From assembly GCA_041752115.1 (NCBI GenBank), contig JBGSHS010000166.1, positions 1 to 64,000 of the forward strand: 64,000 nt of DNA, given 5' to 3'. This stretch comes from JAJRVM01 sp041752115. GTDB taxonomy: Bacteria > Planctomycetota > Planctomycetia > Pirellulales > Pirellulaceae. Shown piece after piece: positions 53,244 to 62,888 of this stretch; position 1 is the first letter of the stretch; every line of letters begins with the position of its first letter. The notes under the pieces are model-generated. The model ran no database searches and was not told the DNA's origin. It saw nothing but the letters and a program-made list of their open reading frames with translations. Made by a program: the position numbers and the translations under genes.

Positions 53244-54659
53244 TCACGCCTGGCAGCCCGTGCCGAGTTCGACGGTCTGGCCGTACTGGGGGATCGAGAC
53301 GGGCCAGCCGAACTGCCGCCGGATCTCACCGGCCAAGTGTTCTGCTGCCAGTTCCTCACCGTGCGTCAGAAAGACCTGGCGTGGCGGGTTCCGCAGGTGC
53401 CCGATCCAGTGCAACAAGGCGGCTCGATCGGCATGTCCTGAGAATCCGTCGATGTGGCGAATCGCCGCCTTCACTTTCCATTGGCGTCCGTGGATGCGGA
53501 CCAGCGGGTTACCGTCCAGGATCTGTCGCCCGAGGGTCCCGGGAGCCTGGTAGCCGACAAACAGAATGGTCGAGTCCGCTCGACCGATGTTCAACCGCAG
53601 GTGATGCTTGATGCGGCCAGCCGTGCACATACCTGAGGTCGCCATGATAATGCTGGAATGCGGGCGGTCATTGATGGCCTTGGATTCTTCGACACTCCGG
53701 ACCATGGTCAGGCCGGGAAACCGGAGTGGAGATTCGTTGGCCATGATCAGCTGCCAGGTTGCCTCGTCGAAGCATTCGCGGAAATTGCGAAAGACATCCA
53801 TCACATCAACGGCCATCGGGCTGTCCAGCAGCACGTCCAGTTCGGGAATTCGACCGGCGTGTCGCAGTCGGCTCAGGTAGTAGATCACCTCTTGGGCTCG
53901 TTCGATGGCAAACGTGGGAATGATGAGGTTCCCACCTCGTGCGACGGTGTCAAGAATCACTTCTTCCAGCTGTTTCTGGATATCTCCGTTCTGGGAGTGA
54001 TCGCGGTTGCCGTAGGTCGATTCCATCACCACGTAATCTGCCTGCTCAAACAACGTCGGATCTCGAATGATCGGTTTGTTCCATTGCCCGATGTCACCGG
54101 AGAAGATGATGCGCGTTGTACCTTGAGGCTGCCGGACGATGAATTCCAGCATGGCCGAGCCGAGGATGTGTCCTGCTTCATGCAATGTGACGGAGACGGA
54201 GTCGTTGATCTTGAGCGGCTGTCCGTAGGGTATCCCGTGCAGCAGTGGCACCGTCTCGTCCACATCCGTTTCGGTGAACAGCGGGATAACGGGGTGGCCG
54301 ACACGTCGTCCCTCCTTGGCGTGCCGTTTTCGCTTGAACTTGACATCTTCCGCTTGGATGTGCGCCGAATCGCGCAGGACGATCTCGGCCAATTCAACCG
54401 ACGGTCGCGTACAGTAAATGGGGCTGCGAAATCCCTGCTGCACCAGACGCGGGACGAGACCACAGTGGTCGACATGCACGTGCGTCAACACCAAGGCGTC
54501 GATCTGGGAGGCCGCGATCGGACAATCCTCCCAATTCCGTTCCAGATAAGGGCGTTCCTGGAACATCCCGCAGTCGATCATAATCCGCGTGCTGTCCACC
54601 TCCAGGCAGTAACGGGAACCGGTCACCTGCCGATTCGCTCCCCAAAAATGCAGTTTCAC
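53244..54659 (-). CDS. Beta-CASP metallo-beta-lactamase RNA/DNA nuclease
   Basis: This 471-residue protein has the metallo-beta-lactamase fold with HVHVDHCG (zinc motif), and GHILGSAMLEF and SGDIGQWNKPI for the following metal ligands. The beta-CASP insertion then follows: TFAIERAQEVIYYL, LDSPMAVDVMDVF, IIMATSGMCTAGRI and GFSGHADRAALLHWI. It is the family of CPSF73-type and RNase J-like nucleases. The start is GTG at 54659 with AAGGAGAT about seven bases upstream. Role likely RNA processing or decay. Confidence 0.93.
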   Translation of the reverse strand: MKLHFWGANRQVTGSRYCLEVDSTRIMIDCGMFQERPYLERNWEDCPIAASQIDALVLTHVHVDHCGLVPRLVQQGFRSPIYCTRPSVELAEIVLRDSAHIQAEDVKFKRKRHAKEGRRVGHPVIPLFTETDVDETVPLLHGIPYGQPLKINDSVSVTLHEAGHILGSAMLEFIVRQPQGTTRIIFSGDIGQWNKPIIRDPTLFEQADYVVMESTYGNRDHSQNGDIQKQLEEVILDTVARGGNLIIPTFAIERAQEVIYYLSRLRHAGRIPELDVLLDSPMAVDVMDVFRNFRECFDEATWQLIMANESPLRFPGLTMVRSVEESKAINDRPHSSIIMATSGMCTAGRIKHHLRLNIGRADSTILFVGYQAPGTLGRQILDGNPLVRIHGRQWKVKAAIRHIDGFSGHADRAALLHWIGHLRNPPRQVFLTHGEELAAEHLAGEIRRQFGWPVSIPQYGQTVELGTGCQA

Positions 54660-54911
54660 TGTCCGATCTCCTTGCTTCCGTCGACGTTCAGGGGAAGCCG
54701 TGTTGGTATCTTCACCGGGGATTCACGACCCGTTGTGCCTGGATGGCCGTCCCCGCAGCGGGCGGTACGGGGAGCGTCGTGATCTCCACCACCCACGATG
54801 GCTTGCCAGGTCCCGAGACAAGTGTAGCACGTGGACCCTTCCCGCAGTGGCCCCGGCGCGCACCGGATTTCCGGAAATCGGCCGGCTGAGGAGGGGCGAA
54901 CTTCGGTCGCA

Positions 54912-55961
54912 TTAGAACTGCCCCGCCCGGTTCTGGAAATGGGTTGGTTTGCCTAACGTCGAGCCGCCACGGGCCATCCATTCGGCCGTCCAGCGTATCA
55001 GCGTGTCGGCGGAGACCACCGGCATTCCCAGCAGCTGGTGGCCGAGTTGTCCGTTATTCAGCAGTGCTTCTTCTTGCTGCGCTGCGACAAAACGGACGGT
55101 TCTTCCCATCTGCTGCGCCAACTTCTGGCCGATGTCGCGGGTCGAGAGCAGTTCAGGCCCGGCCAGGTTGATGATACGAGCCGGCGAACTGGCCAGCGAG
55201 AAGGCGTGCAGGGCCATGGCATTGGCGTCGCCCAGCCAGATCACGTTGACATAACTCATCCCCAGGTCGACCGGCTCGCCGGCTGCGATCTGTTGAGCCA
55301 GATCGACGAGTACGCCGTACCGCAACTCGGTGGCGTAGTTGAGTCGCAGCAGCACGACGGGTGTGCCCAGCAAGCGACTGAAGTATTCGTACATGCGCTC
55401 GCGTCCCAGGGCGGTCATGGCATACTCGCCCACCGGATTGGGCGGATCGGTTTCGACCGATCCGCCGCTCTCTCGCGGCGTTAGCCCATAAACATTGCCG
55501 GTCGAAAAGGCCACGATGTGGCTGTGGTGGAATCGCTGGCAGATCAAGGCGGGCATATAGCAGTTGGCGGCCCACGCTAATTCAGGCTGCTGGCTCATCC
55601 CGAACTTGAAACCGGTCATGGCCACGACGTATCTGGCCAGGGGGAGCTGCTGTACCTGTGGGGCGTCCAGCAGGTCAGCGACGATCGTTCTGACTCCCGT
55701 TTGCTCCAACCGCAACTGCACGGCGCGATCGCGAAACCGCGACACGCCGAGCACCTGGTGGCGGGATCCGGCCTGGCGCAAGGCGCGGCTCGCCATCCGC
55801 GCCATGGTCGGTCCCATTTTTCCTCCTACTCCCAGGAAGAGGATGTCACCGTCCAGACGGCTCATCGACTCGACCAGGGCAGCGGGAGGTCGGCTGAGGA
55901 GATCCTCCAATTGCTCGACATCGGCGGGAGCCGACTCGTTACTCGGCAAGAACGTATTCAT
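54912..55961 (-). CDS. NAD-dependent epimerase/dehydratase-like protein
   Basis: This protein has about 349 residues in an extended Rossmann fold: FLGVGGKMGPTMARMASRAL near the N-terminus (GxGGxxG), FSTGNVYGLTPRESGG and the catalytic-like YAMTALGRERM, with a variant of the Tyr-x3-Lys site in which Lys is not conserved (YAMTALG). MSYVNVIWLGDANAMALHAF and INLAGPELLSTRDI complete the substrate half. ATG 55961 is chosen near the Rossmann motif; ATG 56030 also has a decent ribosome site. Substrate unknown, probably a nucleotide sugar. Confidence 0.83.
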   Translation of the reverse strand: MNTFLPSNESAPADVEQLEDLLSRPPAALVESMSRLDGDILFLGVGGKMGPTMARMASRALRQAGSRHQVLGVSRFRDRAVQLRLEQTGVRTIVADLLDAPQVQQLPLARYVVAMTGFKFGMSQQPELAWAANCYMPALICQRFHHSHIVAFSTGNVYGLTPRESGGSVETDPPNPVGEYAMTALGRERMYEYFSRLLGTPVVLLRLNYATELRYGVLVDLAQQIAAGEPVDLGMSYVNVIWLGDANAMALHAFSLASSPARIINLAGPELLSTRDIGQKLAQQMGRTVRFVAAQQEEALLNNGQLGHQLLGMPVVSADTLIRWTAEWMARGGSTLGKPTHFQNRAGQF

Positions 55962-56090
55962 GGTCAGATCCACGCAAGGAGTTATGGAGGCCCCGTTGTT
56001 CCGGCGGTGTTTGAAAGCCGAGGTGGTCATTCGCTCGCTTCCCTCCCGCTCGCCCCCTTCCGATGACATGCCGCTCGGACAGACGGGTCA

Positions 56091-56423
56091 CTAATCCATG
56101 CCCCGCATCTGCAGGTGCACGAGATCGTCCGAACTGAGGCGCTGTTTGTCCTGAGCCGTCAGATGTGCCGCACCGGCCAGCGCCAGGAGGAACAGTTCGT
56201 CGGGGGCGAAGCGATCTTTGTCCTGCTTGGTCAGCTTGACGATCTTTCGCAGGGCGAGCACCAGCAGCTCATCGGGTGAGAGTTTGTACTTCTCAATTTC
56301 GGTCAGTTCAATGACTCGCCGCAAGGCGAGCACGAACAGATGGTCCGTATCGAGCGTCTGGCGGTCGTGGTAGGAGAGTGGAGCGCCGCGCAACGCTTGT
56401 ACGAACGCGAGATCGGCCTGCAT
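56091..56423 (-). CDS. Small helical 24-residue-repeat protein
   Basis: This is a protein of about 110 residues made of repeats. Three full 24-residue units start at QTLDTDHLFVLALRR, YKLSPDELLVLALRK and DRFAPDELFLLALAG, and each is followed by a helical turn ending in TEIEK, TKQDK and TAQDK. A fourth, shorter copy (QRLSSDDLVHLQMRG) ends the protein. The pattern DEL-x-LAL-x-KLT-x2DK suggests stacked helix pairs of a solenoid. ATG 56423 follows AGGGGGGA. I do not recognise the family. It lies downstream of the GGDEF gene on the same strand, with about 140 bases between. Confidence 0.7.
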   Translation of the reverse strand: MQADLAFVQALRGAPLSYHDRQTLDTDHLFVLALRRVIELTEIEKYKLSPDELLVLALRKIVKLTKQDKDRFAPDELFLLALAGAAHLTAQDKQRLSSDDLVHLQMRGMD

Positions 56424-56474
56424 GGTTTCCCCCCTTCTCGGCTCAGCACCGCTACAGATCGGCAGTGGCGTCGT

Positions 56475-56526
56475 CGCCAGGACGCGTGGCGTACTCGCCA
56501 GGACGCGTGGCGTACTCGCCAGGACG
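56475..56526. repeat. 21-base tandem repeat upstream of the repeat protein
   Basis: A 21-base unit occurs head to tail at 56475-56495 and 56496-56516, with a 10-base partial third copy to 56526. It contains ggacgcgtggcgtac, which is partly palindromic. It lies about 50-100 bases upstream of the start at 56423. If read in the same frame it would encode a seven-residue repeat VLASTPR, but the downstream ATG makes it more likely noncoding. Confidence 0.6.
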
Positions 56527-56565
56527 ACCGGGGGCCATGATACCATCTGGCGGGACGCAGCGGAA

Positions 56566-58056
56566 TCAAGAGACGGTGCTGACGTCCCCCACGCCGACCA
56601 GGTGGAAATCGAGTCCGTCGTGGATATAGGTGCAGTCCATTCCGTGCATGTGAGCGACCGTGAGTGAATCGCGCACGCGTTCGATCAGCTGATCTTCCGT
56701 TTCATCGTCCATCGCTTCCGCGACGCCGATGCTGACGGTGAATCGCCGCAATTCGAAGCGGCGGGGGAGTTCGCAGCGTGAGGCGGCCGCCCGCAGTCGT
56801 TCCGCTACGCCGATGGCTCCCCGCAGCGTCGAGCCCGACAGGAGCAACGACAGCGTTTCCCCTTCGAAGCGAGCCGCATGATCGATTCCGCGCATGTTGG
56901 CCTTGAGCGTGAGCGTCAGAGCGCGGAGAATCGCGTCACAATTCTCCTCCTCGTAACGCTCCCGGATTTTGTTGAGGTCGTCGATCTGCACGAACAGGAT
57001 GCAGAGCGGCGCACCGCCGTTGCGCCATTCCGACAGCCGTCGGCGCAGGTCGGAGGAGAAAACTTCGGGTGACGAGATGCCGACGTCATAACGGGGTGGA
57101 GCCTGTTGCGGCGTCGCGCGCGTCTCGGTGAAGATTTCCAGGTGGCCGAGCGGGATGATCTGCGAGCCTTCATGGTAATGCCCGCAGTCACGACCCAGTT
57201 CCTTGGACGCGTACAACGCATCGTCGGCCCGACTGATCAGTGAGGCGGCCGCTTCGCCCGGCGTGAACTGCGCCACGCCGGCGCTGGCCGTGACACGCAG
57301 TTGCAGGCTTTCGAAGTCGATCCTCGCCTGCCCGATCGCGCGCCGCGCCTGCTCGGCAAGATTTCCGATTCGCTCGATCGAGGCGTTGGCGAAGACCACT
57401 GCCAGCTCCTCACCGCCGTAACGAGCGACCAGGTGGTCTTCGGGGATCTGCTCGCGCAGCACCTTGGCGACGCCACGCAGCACCTCATCCCCGGCGCGAT
57501 GCCCATAGGTGTCGTTGAGGCTCTTGAAGTGATCGATGTCGATCATCATGATCACGGTGGGACTGCCGTAATCAATGGACGCGCGATAGGCACGCGACAG
57601 TTCCTTGTCGAACGCGCGTCGATTGGCCAAGCCCGTGAGCGCGTCGGTATGTGCTTCAGCGGCGTGTGAGACGATCTGGCGGGCCTGCGTTTCCAGCTTC
57701 TCTTCGGCCGAATTGAGCTGCCGCTGCATCTGTTCGTTGGATTGAATCAGCTTGCCGACCGCACGCAGCACGGCCGCCGGTTCCTGCTCATCACTGGCAT
57801 GCAATTCTTCGCTGATGCGGCCCATCAGCGCCTTGTGTTTGTCGACATCGGAGGCCACGTTGTGTGTCAGTTCGCGCAGTCGTTCGAGCACTTCGCGGGT
57901 GCGCGAGGCGTCCACCGTCTCGGCGCGGATACGCACGTAGCGGTGGTCGCTGCCACGCAACCACCAGCCACAGAGAATCCCCACAAAGATGGCAATGCAA
58001 ACTAGAAACACACCCAGCATCGTGATGCTCGTCGCTCGATCAACGTCTCGTCCCAC
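56566..58056 (-). CDS. Tandem GGDEF diguanylate cyclase, membrane-bound
   Basis: This 496-residue protein has one membrane helix (TMLGVFLVCIAIFVGILCGWW), a helical coiled-coil region, and two GGDEF domains. The first is active-like: DALTGLANRRAFDKELSRAY and RYGGEEL. No RxxD inhibitory site is seen five residues ahead. The second is degenerate, with RFEGETL at the GGDEF place and LPRRFELRRFTVSIGVAEAM nearby. It should make c-di-GMP with the first and perhaps bind nucleotide with the second. The start is GTG 58056, with ATG 58020 an alternative. It runs leftward just ahead of the repeat protein. Confidence 0.9.
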   Translation of the reverse strand: MGRDVDRATSITMLGVFLVCIAIFVGILCGWWLRGSDHRYVRIRAETVDASRTREVLERLRELTHNVASDVDKHKALMGRISEELHASDEQEPAAVLRAVGKLIQSNEQMQRQLNSAEEKLETQARQIVSHAAEAHTDALTGLANRRAFDKELSRAYRASIDYGSPTVIMMIDIDHFKSLNDTYGHRAGDEVLRGVAKVLREQIPEDHLVARYGGEELAVVFANASIERIGNLAEQARRAIGQARIDFESLQLRVTASAGVAQFTPGEAAASLISRADDALYASKELGRDCGHYHEGSQIIPLGHLEIFTETRATPQQAPPRYDVGISSPEVFSSDLRRRLSEWRNGGAPLCILFVQIDDLNKIRERYEEENCDAILRALTLTLKANMRGIDHAARFEGETLSLLLSGSTLRGAIGVAERLRAAASRCELPRRFELRRFTVSIGVAEAMDDETEDQLIERVRDSLTVAHMHGMDCTYIHDGLDFHLVGVGDVSTVS

Positions 58057-58300
58057 CCCGTCGCATGAGACCCTACATGCTTGTAGGTTGCTGTCGGGGG
58101 CAAGTCAATGAAGACGCCAGTAATTCGCTGGCTGTTCGTGTGGCATGGCGCCGGCCGCAATTACCGCAGGGCCCCTAGCGCCTGGCACGCCGGCCGTTGA
58201 CTCTGTCGGCCGCGCCCGATCTCGCTGTGTCGCCCAATGGCAGCGCGTGGTGTTCCGGCAACATCCGCTCGTGGCGAGCGATTCCGACCCGACCGCTTTC

Positions 58301-60466
58301 TTACCCCGCCTTGGAGGCGGCCGCCAACGCTCCGTCGCCGTACTCCCGCTTCGCCTGCTGCACGCGCATTTCGGCTTTGACTTTCCAGAGACTCTGCGGC
58401 AGCTGGGGGAGCGCCTGCTGATACCAGTAGACGGCGCGCAACCGCAGGACTTTCTGCCGGGTGAGGTCCTCTTCGCCGAGCTGCCACCAGCCGTCGGCGA
58501 GGGCCAACTGGTCGGCGGCGATCGTGGGGCGGCGCAGCTCGGATTCGGCCAGTTGTTTCAGCTCCGGGTCACTTCCTTTGGCCAGCAGCGGCAGGCCCTT
58601 GTCCCACTCTCCACGCATCAGGCAGTAGTACCGCCCGACGGTCAGGTTGGCCGCCGGATCATCACCATCGGCGAGCGAACCCATCGTGCGTTGAATCGTC
58701 TTGTGCGCCTTCCGCGCCTCCTCCACGAGGTTCATCTGCTGCGTCAGCGTGTTTTCCTTGACCTGATCGTTCACCTGCCGTGCGGCACCCAGCGCCATCT
58801 GGCAGATGCTCTCGGCCACATCAAATTGTTCGGCCCGCAGCGCCCGGTCAATCAGCGGCTCCGCTTTGTCCAACAGGACCTGATTCAAGACTCGATCACG
58901 GTCCCTTCGCTTGGCCAACTGCTGCAGGATATCACTTTCGAGCTGCAGGTCATCCACCTCGTATCGATCGATCAGCTTCTCCATGGCAGCCACAGCGGTC
59001 CTTGTATCTCCTGTCACCGTGGCGATCTTAATGACGATGTCGAGCAGCACATACTGTCCCGCGGGATCATCGGCTACGCGCGACGCTTCTTTGAGCATGC
59101 GCTGGGCGAGCGCCTGCTGGTCGCGTGCCGATTTCGCTCGTTCGTAATCACCTTTGTAGATCTCGCCGATCAATTTGCGTGCATCTTCCAGTTCGAGGGG
59201 CTTGGGGATCGGCATCCGCCGTGTTCGAGCGGAGGAGCTGTCGGGCATGGCAGCACTCGACGGCGGGGGACTGGTTGTTGGCGATGCAGCGCGCTCGCCG
59301 GAAGGGGCGGCACTCGCCACCTCCGTTGACACTCCGGAGACCGTTGCACCTGATCCGGCGGTTGAATCGGCGGCCGCCGGGGAAGGAGTAACCTCCGCGC
59401 GAACGATGTGGTTGGAAAACGCGTCGCCCCCATCGCGTGACAGTATGGCCTTCAGGTCGACGGGACCGCATTCTCGCAGCACGCGAGTTACCGCCCCATC
59501 GCCCCAGACCACGAAAAACCCGTCTTCGCGCAGACTTCCGACATGCGAGTTAACCCGTGCCAAGTCCACCGCGAAATCCTCGGGTTTCGTCCAGGGCACG
59601 GCAGCGGAATCATCCACCTCAAGGACCAATACGGTATTCTCCGGACCGTCTTCCAGATTGCGCAAGCCGAAACCTCTCGGTCGACTGAAAGCGGTGAACG
59701 ACGCGACGGGGACCACATAGTTGGTGTTGGTGTCAAATCGTTCTGGAGACTGATAGACCGGCGGAATCAAGTCGAGCAGCGGTTTGTTTCGCGGGCCATC
59801 CCAGGGCTCGTTCAGATCGAACATGTTGTACAGATCCTGGTAACCGAGGTACGGCAGCAGCTCCACGCGCCAGCTGAGCATCGGCTGCTGCCTGGCATTG
59901 CAGAGGGCCGCGCCGAAGAGCCGGTTGTTCTGATCGCAGAACCGCTTGACCGCTATGCCAATCTCCGTGAGGTTCTGGAGAGTACGTTGGCGCCGCTGCT
60001 CGACCGAAAGCGGCTGTGCCGGTGGGTGGGGGCCGAGCTGAGGGTCGAGGGCCGCGGAAATCGCTGATGGCGGCGCACTTTGCGCTTCACCAGGTTGCTG
60101 AGCGTCGGATTCCGAGTCGGCCGAGTCGGCCGCGAGTGGCTTGGTGGCTGGCGATGAGGATGGAGCAGGCGACCCGGTCGCAGGCATTCTTGGTTTCGCC
60201 ACGGAGCGATCGACGGCCGGCTGAGGGGACGCAGGCTGCGCGCTTGCAGACGGCTTCGGCTGTTCACCCGAGCCTTCGGCCTTCATGGCGCTCGTGGAAT
60301 CCTCATCGGCAGCGAGTTTCTTGACGGTGGGACTGCTGTCCTCATCCTCCTTCTGTGGACGGCGAATGGCCGCGCGTTTCATGTCGGCCTGCGTCAGTCC
60401 GCCTCCACAGCCCGTGCTCATGGCCGCAAGTCCACTGAAGATTGCAGCGAGAATAACGTGACGCAT
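58301..60466 (-). CDS. DUF1559 and TPR lipoprotein
   Basis: This protein has about 721 residues. It begins MRHVILAAIFSGLAAMSTGCGGG, a lipoprotein-type signal (the -3 residue is Ser, so the lipobox is weak). A long low-complexity Pro/Ala/Ser stretch follows. Then a DUF1559-type domain: QNLTEIGIAVKRFCDQNNRLF, SWRVELLPYLGYQDLYN, TNTNYVVPVASFTAFSRPRGF, ENTVLVLEVDDSAAVPWTKPED and FFVVWGDGAVTRVL. A second Ala/Pro linker and a helical TPR-like C-terminal domain (IGEIYKGDYERAKSARDQQAL) complete it. AAGGAG lies six bases upstream of ATG 60466. It is likely a pilus-like or surface-exported partner. Confidence 0.86.
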   Translation of the reverse strand: MRHVILAAIFSGLAAMSTGCGGGLTQADMKRAAIRRPQKEDEDSSPTVKKLAADEDSTSAMKAEGSGEQPKPSASAQPASPQPAVDRSVAKPRMPATGSPAPSSSPATKPLAADSADSESDAQQPGEAQSAPPSAISAALDPQLGPHPPAQPLSVEQRRQRTLQNLTEIGIAVKRFCDQNNRLFGAALCNARQQPMLSWRVELLPYLGYQDLYNMFDLNEPWDGPRNKPLLDLIPPVYQSPERFDTNTNYVVPVASFTAFSRPRGFGLRNLEDGPENTVLVLEVDDSAAVPWTKPEDFAVDLARVNSHVGSLREDGFFVVWGDGAVTRVLRECGPVDLKAILSRDGGDAFSNHIVRAEVTPSPAAADSTAGSGATVSGVSTEVASAAPSGERAASPTTSPPPSSAAMPDSSSARTRRMPIPKPLELEDARKLIGEIYKGDYERAKSARDQQALAQRMLKEASRVADDPAGQYVLLDIVIKIATVTGDTRTAVAAMEKLIDRYEVDDLQLESDILQQLAKRRDRDRVLNQVLLDKAEPLIDRALRAEQFDVAESICQMALGAARQVNDQVKENTLTQQMNLVEEARKAHKTIQRTMGSLADGDDPAANLTVGRYYCLMRGEWDKGLPLLAKGSDPELKQLAESELRRPTIAADQLALADGWWQLGEEDLTRQKVLRLRAVYWYQQALPQLPQSLWKVKAEMRVQQAKREYGDGALAAASKAG

Positions 60467-60553
60467 ATCATTCTCCTTCGTGCCTGTCGCCATTCTGTCC
60501 CCGCATTTCGCCACGCCCCCCTTCGAGTGCCTGTCGTGAATGCCCGTGCCCAT

Positions 60554-62791
60554 TCACCGGCCGCTCCGCAGGTAGCGCAACAGCCCATACATCTGCCCGG
60601 ATCCGCCCGTCACAAGCAGTTCTCCAACTTGTTTCCTGGAGATATTCTTGCGCAGATCTGTGAAGGCGGACTCCCACTGTCCCGCGATCTTGCGATACTC
60701 CGTGCACGTCTCCTGGTAGAGATCGCTCAAGCACTTCACCTTGACCGGGGACCTCAGGATCTGTTGAGCGACATCCTGAGTGACTTTGAACCGACGTGCG
60801 ACGCTCGCGATGACTTCGTTTCCGGCGGGGCGCGTGGCTCGGCACCAGACCAGATCCCGATAGCTGAACACAATGTTGGTCGCCTCGCATCCCACGTCGA
60901 GTATGGCCACGCCGTCCTTGCCTTGCGATTCGCTTTCGGCTCGTGACCAGCAGTCGTAATGGTAGAGATTATGCAGCGCCAGCGCGTCGCACTGCACGGC
61001 GTGTACGTCAATCTGTTGTTCGCGGAACAAATCCAGCTGTTTCTCAATCAGCCGTTGGCGTACAGCCAGCAGGAGAATCTGGTTCTGGGACGCGATCGTC
61101 TCCTTATCGGTCGAGGGAAATCCGAACGTGTCCCAGCAGATCTCTTCCAGTGGAAAGGGAATCTGGTGACGAGCTTCCCGCTGGATCAAGTCCTTGAGTT
61201 TCCTACCTTCGGCTGGCGGAATGCTCAACATCCTGACCAGTGACTGTACTGTGGGCCACCCCATCACCACTCGTTCCCGCCTCACCGACGGATGGCCGGC
61301 GACGAGCGAGACAATGCTCTCCCGCACCGTCGCATCGTGCAGGCCAGTGTCGTCGGTCTCGGAAAGCTGCCGCGGGTGAGCGATCAGTACACACGCGGTG
61401 ATGCGAATCTGCTGCTCGTCCTCCATCGATAATTGAACCGCTTTGAGTCCGGCACTGCTCAGATCAATTCCCCAGGCGACGCGAACCGGGCGATCGAGAA
61501 GACTGGCACGCAACTTCCCAAGCACTCCGGCTTTGGCGTTGGGGTGCAAGTTGGTGGGCACAGCCGCCCGACCGAGGGCCTGCAGAGCGAGTCCGCACGC
61601 GACATGGAATTGGCCCGGATATTGCCGGTAGGTTGCCGCAGCAGCTGGAACGGAGAACGCCAGTCGCCGAGGTTCCAGCCAATAGTGGACTGGCGGCCCC
61701 AGGAGCGACTGTGCGGGGCAGTCGCCCCAGCGAAGCGTGTGCAACTGGCCACCGGCGGTCGCGCTCTGGTACCGCGCCGTCATCTCCTGCAATACCTTGC
61801 TCGCTACCGCATGCGCCGGGTCGAACTTCAGCAGGCGCTTGGCAGCTTCCATCGCGGCGGGAGTGACCATCGGAGCCAGTTGCAGTTCCGACTCAAGGAA
61901 CTCCAGCTCCGCGACCCGGCGAAGCAACGCTTGGGTCTGTTCGGATTGCAGCGACTCAGGCAGACTGCCGACCAGCGAGAGCGCTTCCCGATACGTGCGT
62001 TGCTGAAATTTCTTGGAGGCGGCCTCCAGGACATGGTCATGGATCTTCGCCGCCCATCGTCGCACTTGCGGATCGTCCGGCAGCAGATCCAGCAGTCGTT
62101 CAATCATCTGCATTCGCTCGCTGAACGCAAACCCTTCCGGCTGTCGGATTTGATCCTTGAGCTGAGCGATCTCGTCGCATAGGGCCTCGGCCCGCGCTAA
62201 CAGCTCTCGAGCGGTGCTGTCACGCAATGTGGGGGGGATCTTGTCCAGTTCCTGGACGACGTCACGATAACGATGCTCATCCCACAGAACCTTGGCCCGC
62301 CCAAGGTGGATGCTGTTGCGCTCGGCAAGTTCATCGCGCTGAGCCGTGATCTTGCGCAACATTTCGGAGGCTGTCCGCTGGACATCGTCGCCGCTGGTGT
62401 GTTCCTTGCACGCCACAATCCGGTGGAGTTCCAGAATGGCATCGTTCAGCTCCAACCTGTCGACCATTTCGCGCACGCTCGCCAGCCGGCGCTGAAGATT
62501 ATGGGCCAACGCGCGTTCGGCCGACGCCATGTCCGCGCCGCAGGCGGTACAGAAAGCCTCGTCGACTGGCCGCTCATTATCGCACTGCGGACAACGCTTG
62601 CGCAGGGAGCTGCCGCACGTGCGGCAAAACCTGTGTTCTGAAGGATTCGGTGTACTGCACTTGGCGCAGGCAATCGTTGTGGCACCCACGGAATCTGTCC
62701 GAATCGAGTCAGGAGAGTGAACCGAGAGATCCTCCTGCTGCTGCTGAGCATGAGGTGGAAACCCCGGATTCGTGGAAGCTGAATTGGGCAT
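60554..62791 (-). CDS. Zinc-ribbon and PilM fusion protein
   Basis: This protein has about 745 residues. An N-terminal region holds three ribbon pairs (CAKCSTPNPSEHRFCRTCGSSLRKRCPQCDNERPVDEAFCTACG, split as CAKC, CRTC, CPQC and CTAC). A helical region of about 250 residues follows. Then comes an actin-like PilM core: VAWGIDLSSAGLKAVQLSM, VMGWPTVQSLVRMLSIPPAEGRKLKDLIQREARHQIPFPLEE, VAILDVGCEATNIVFS and LVTGGSGQMYGLLRYL, in pieces. PilM is a cytosolic partner for PilN in type IV pilus assembly. pilN/pilO are not adjacent. Chosen start is ATG 62791; the longer frame adds a poor tail. Confidence 0.88.
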   Translation of the reverse strand: MPNSASTNPGFPPHAQQQQEDLSVHSPDSIRTDSVGATTIACAKCSTPNPSEHRFCRTCGSSLRKRCPQCDNERPVDEAFCTACGADMASAERALAHNLQRRLASVREMVDRLELNDAILELHRIVACKEHTSGDDVQRTASEMLRKITAQRDELAERNSIHLGRAKVLWDEHRYRDVVQELDKIPPTLRDSTARELLARAEALCDEIAQLKDQIRQPEGFAFSERMQMIERLLDLLPDDPQVRRWAAKIHDHVLEAASKKFQQRTYREALSLVGSLPESLQSEQTQALLRRVAELEFLESELQLAPMVTPAAMEAAKRLLKFDPAHAVASKVLQEMTARYQSATAGGQLHTLRWGDCPAQSLLGPPVHYWLEPRRLAFSVPAAAATYRQYPGQFHVACGLALQALGRAAVPTNLHPNAKAGVLGKLRASLLDRPVRVAWGIDLSSAGLKAVQLSMEDEQQIRITACVLIAHPRQLSETDDTGLHDATVRESIVSLVAGHPSVRRERVVMGWPTVQSLVRMLSIPPAEGRKLKDLIQREARHQIPFPLEEICWDTFGFPSTDKETIASQNQILLLAVRQRLIEKQLDLFREQQIDVHAVQCDALALHNLYHYDCWSRAESESQGKDGVAILDVGCEATNIVFSYRDLVWCRATRPAGNEVIASVARRFKVTQDVAQQILRSPVKVKCLSDLYQETCTEYRKIAGQWESAFTDLRKNISRKQVGELLVTGGSGQMYGLLRYLRSGR

Positions 62792-62888
62792 GGGACATCG
62801 AATTCGTCTGGAGATTTGGACATGGAACGAGTCGACCGTATGGAATGCACTGCCCGGGCGAGCCTGCCGCAGACGAACGGTCGCACTT

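Noticed and set aside
56424..56546. N-terminal extension of the 24-residue-repeat protein with VLASTPR heptads
   Set aside because: The downstream ATG 56423 has a good ribosome site and begins the repeat domain directly, so the tandem repeat is more likely upstream DNA; kept as uncertain.
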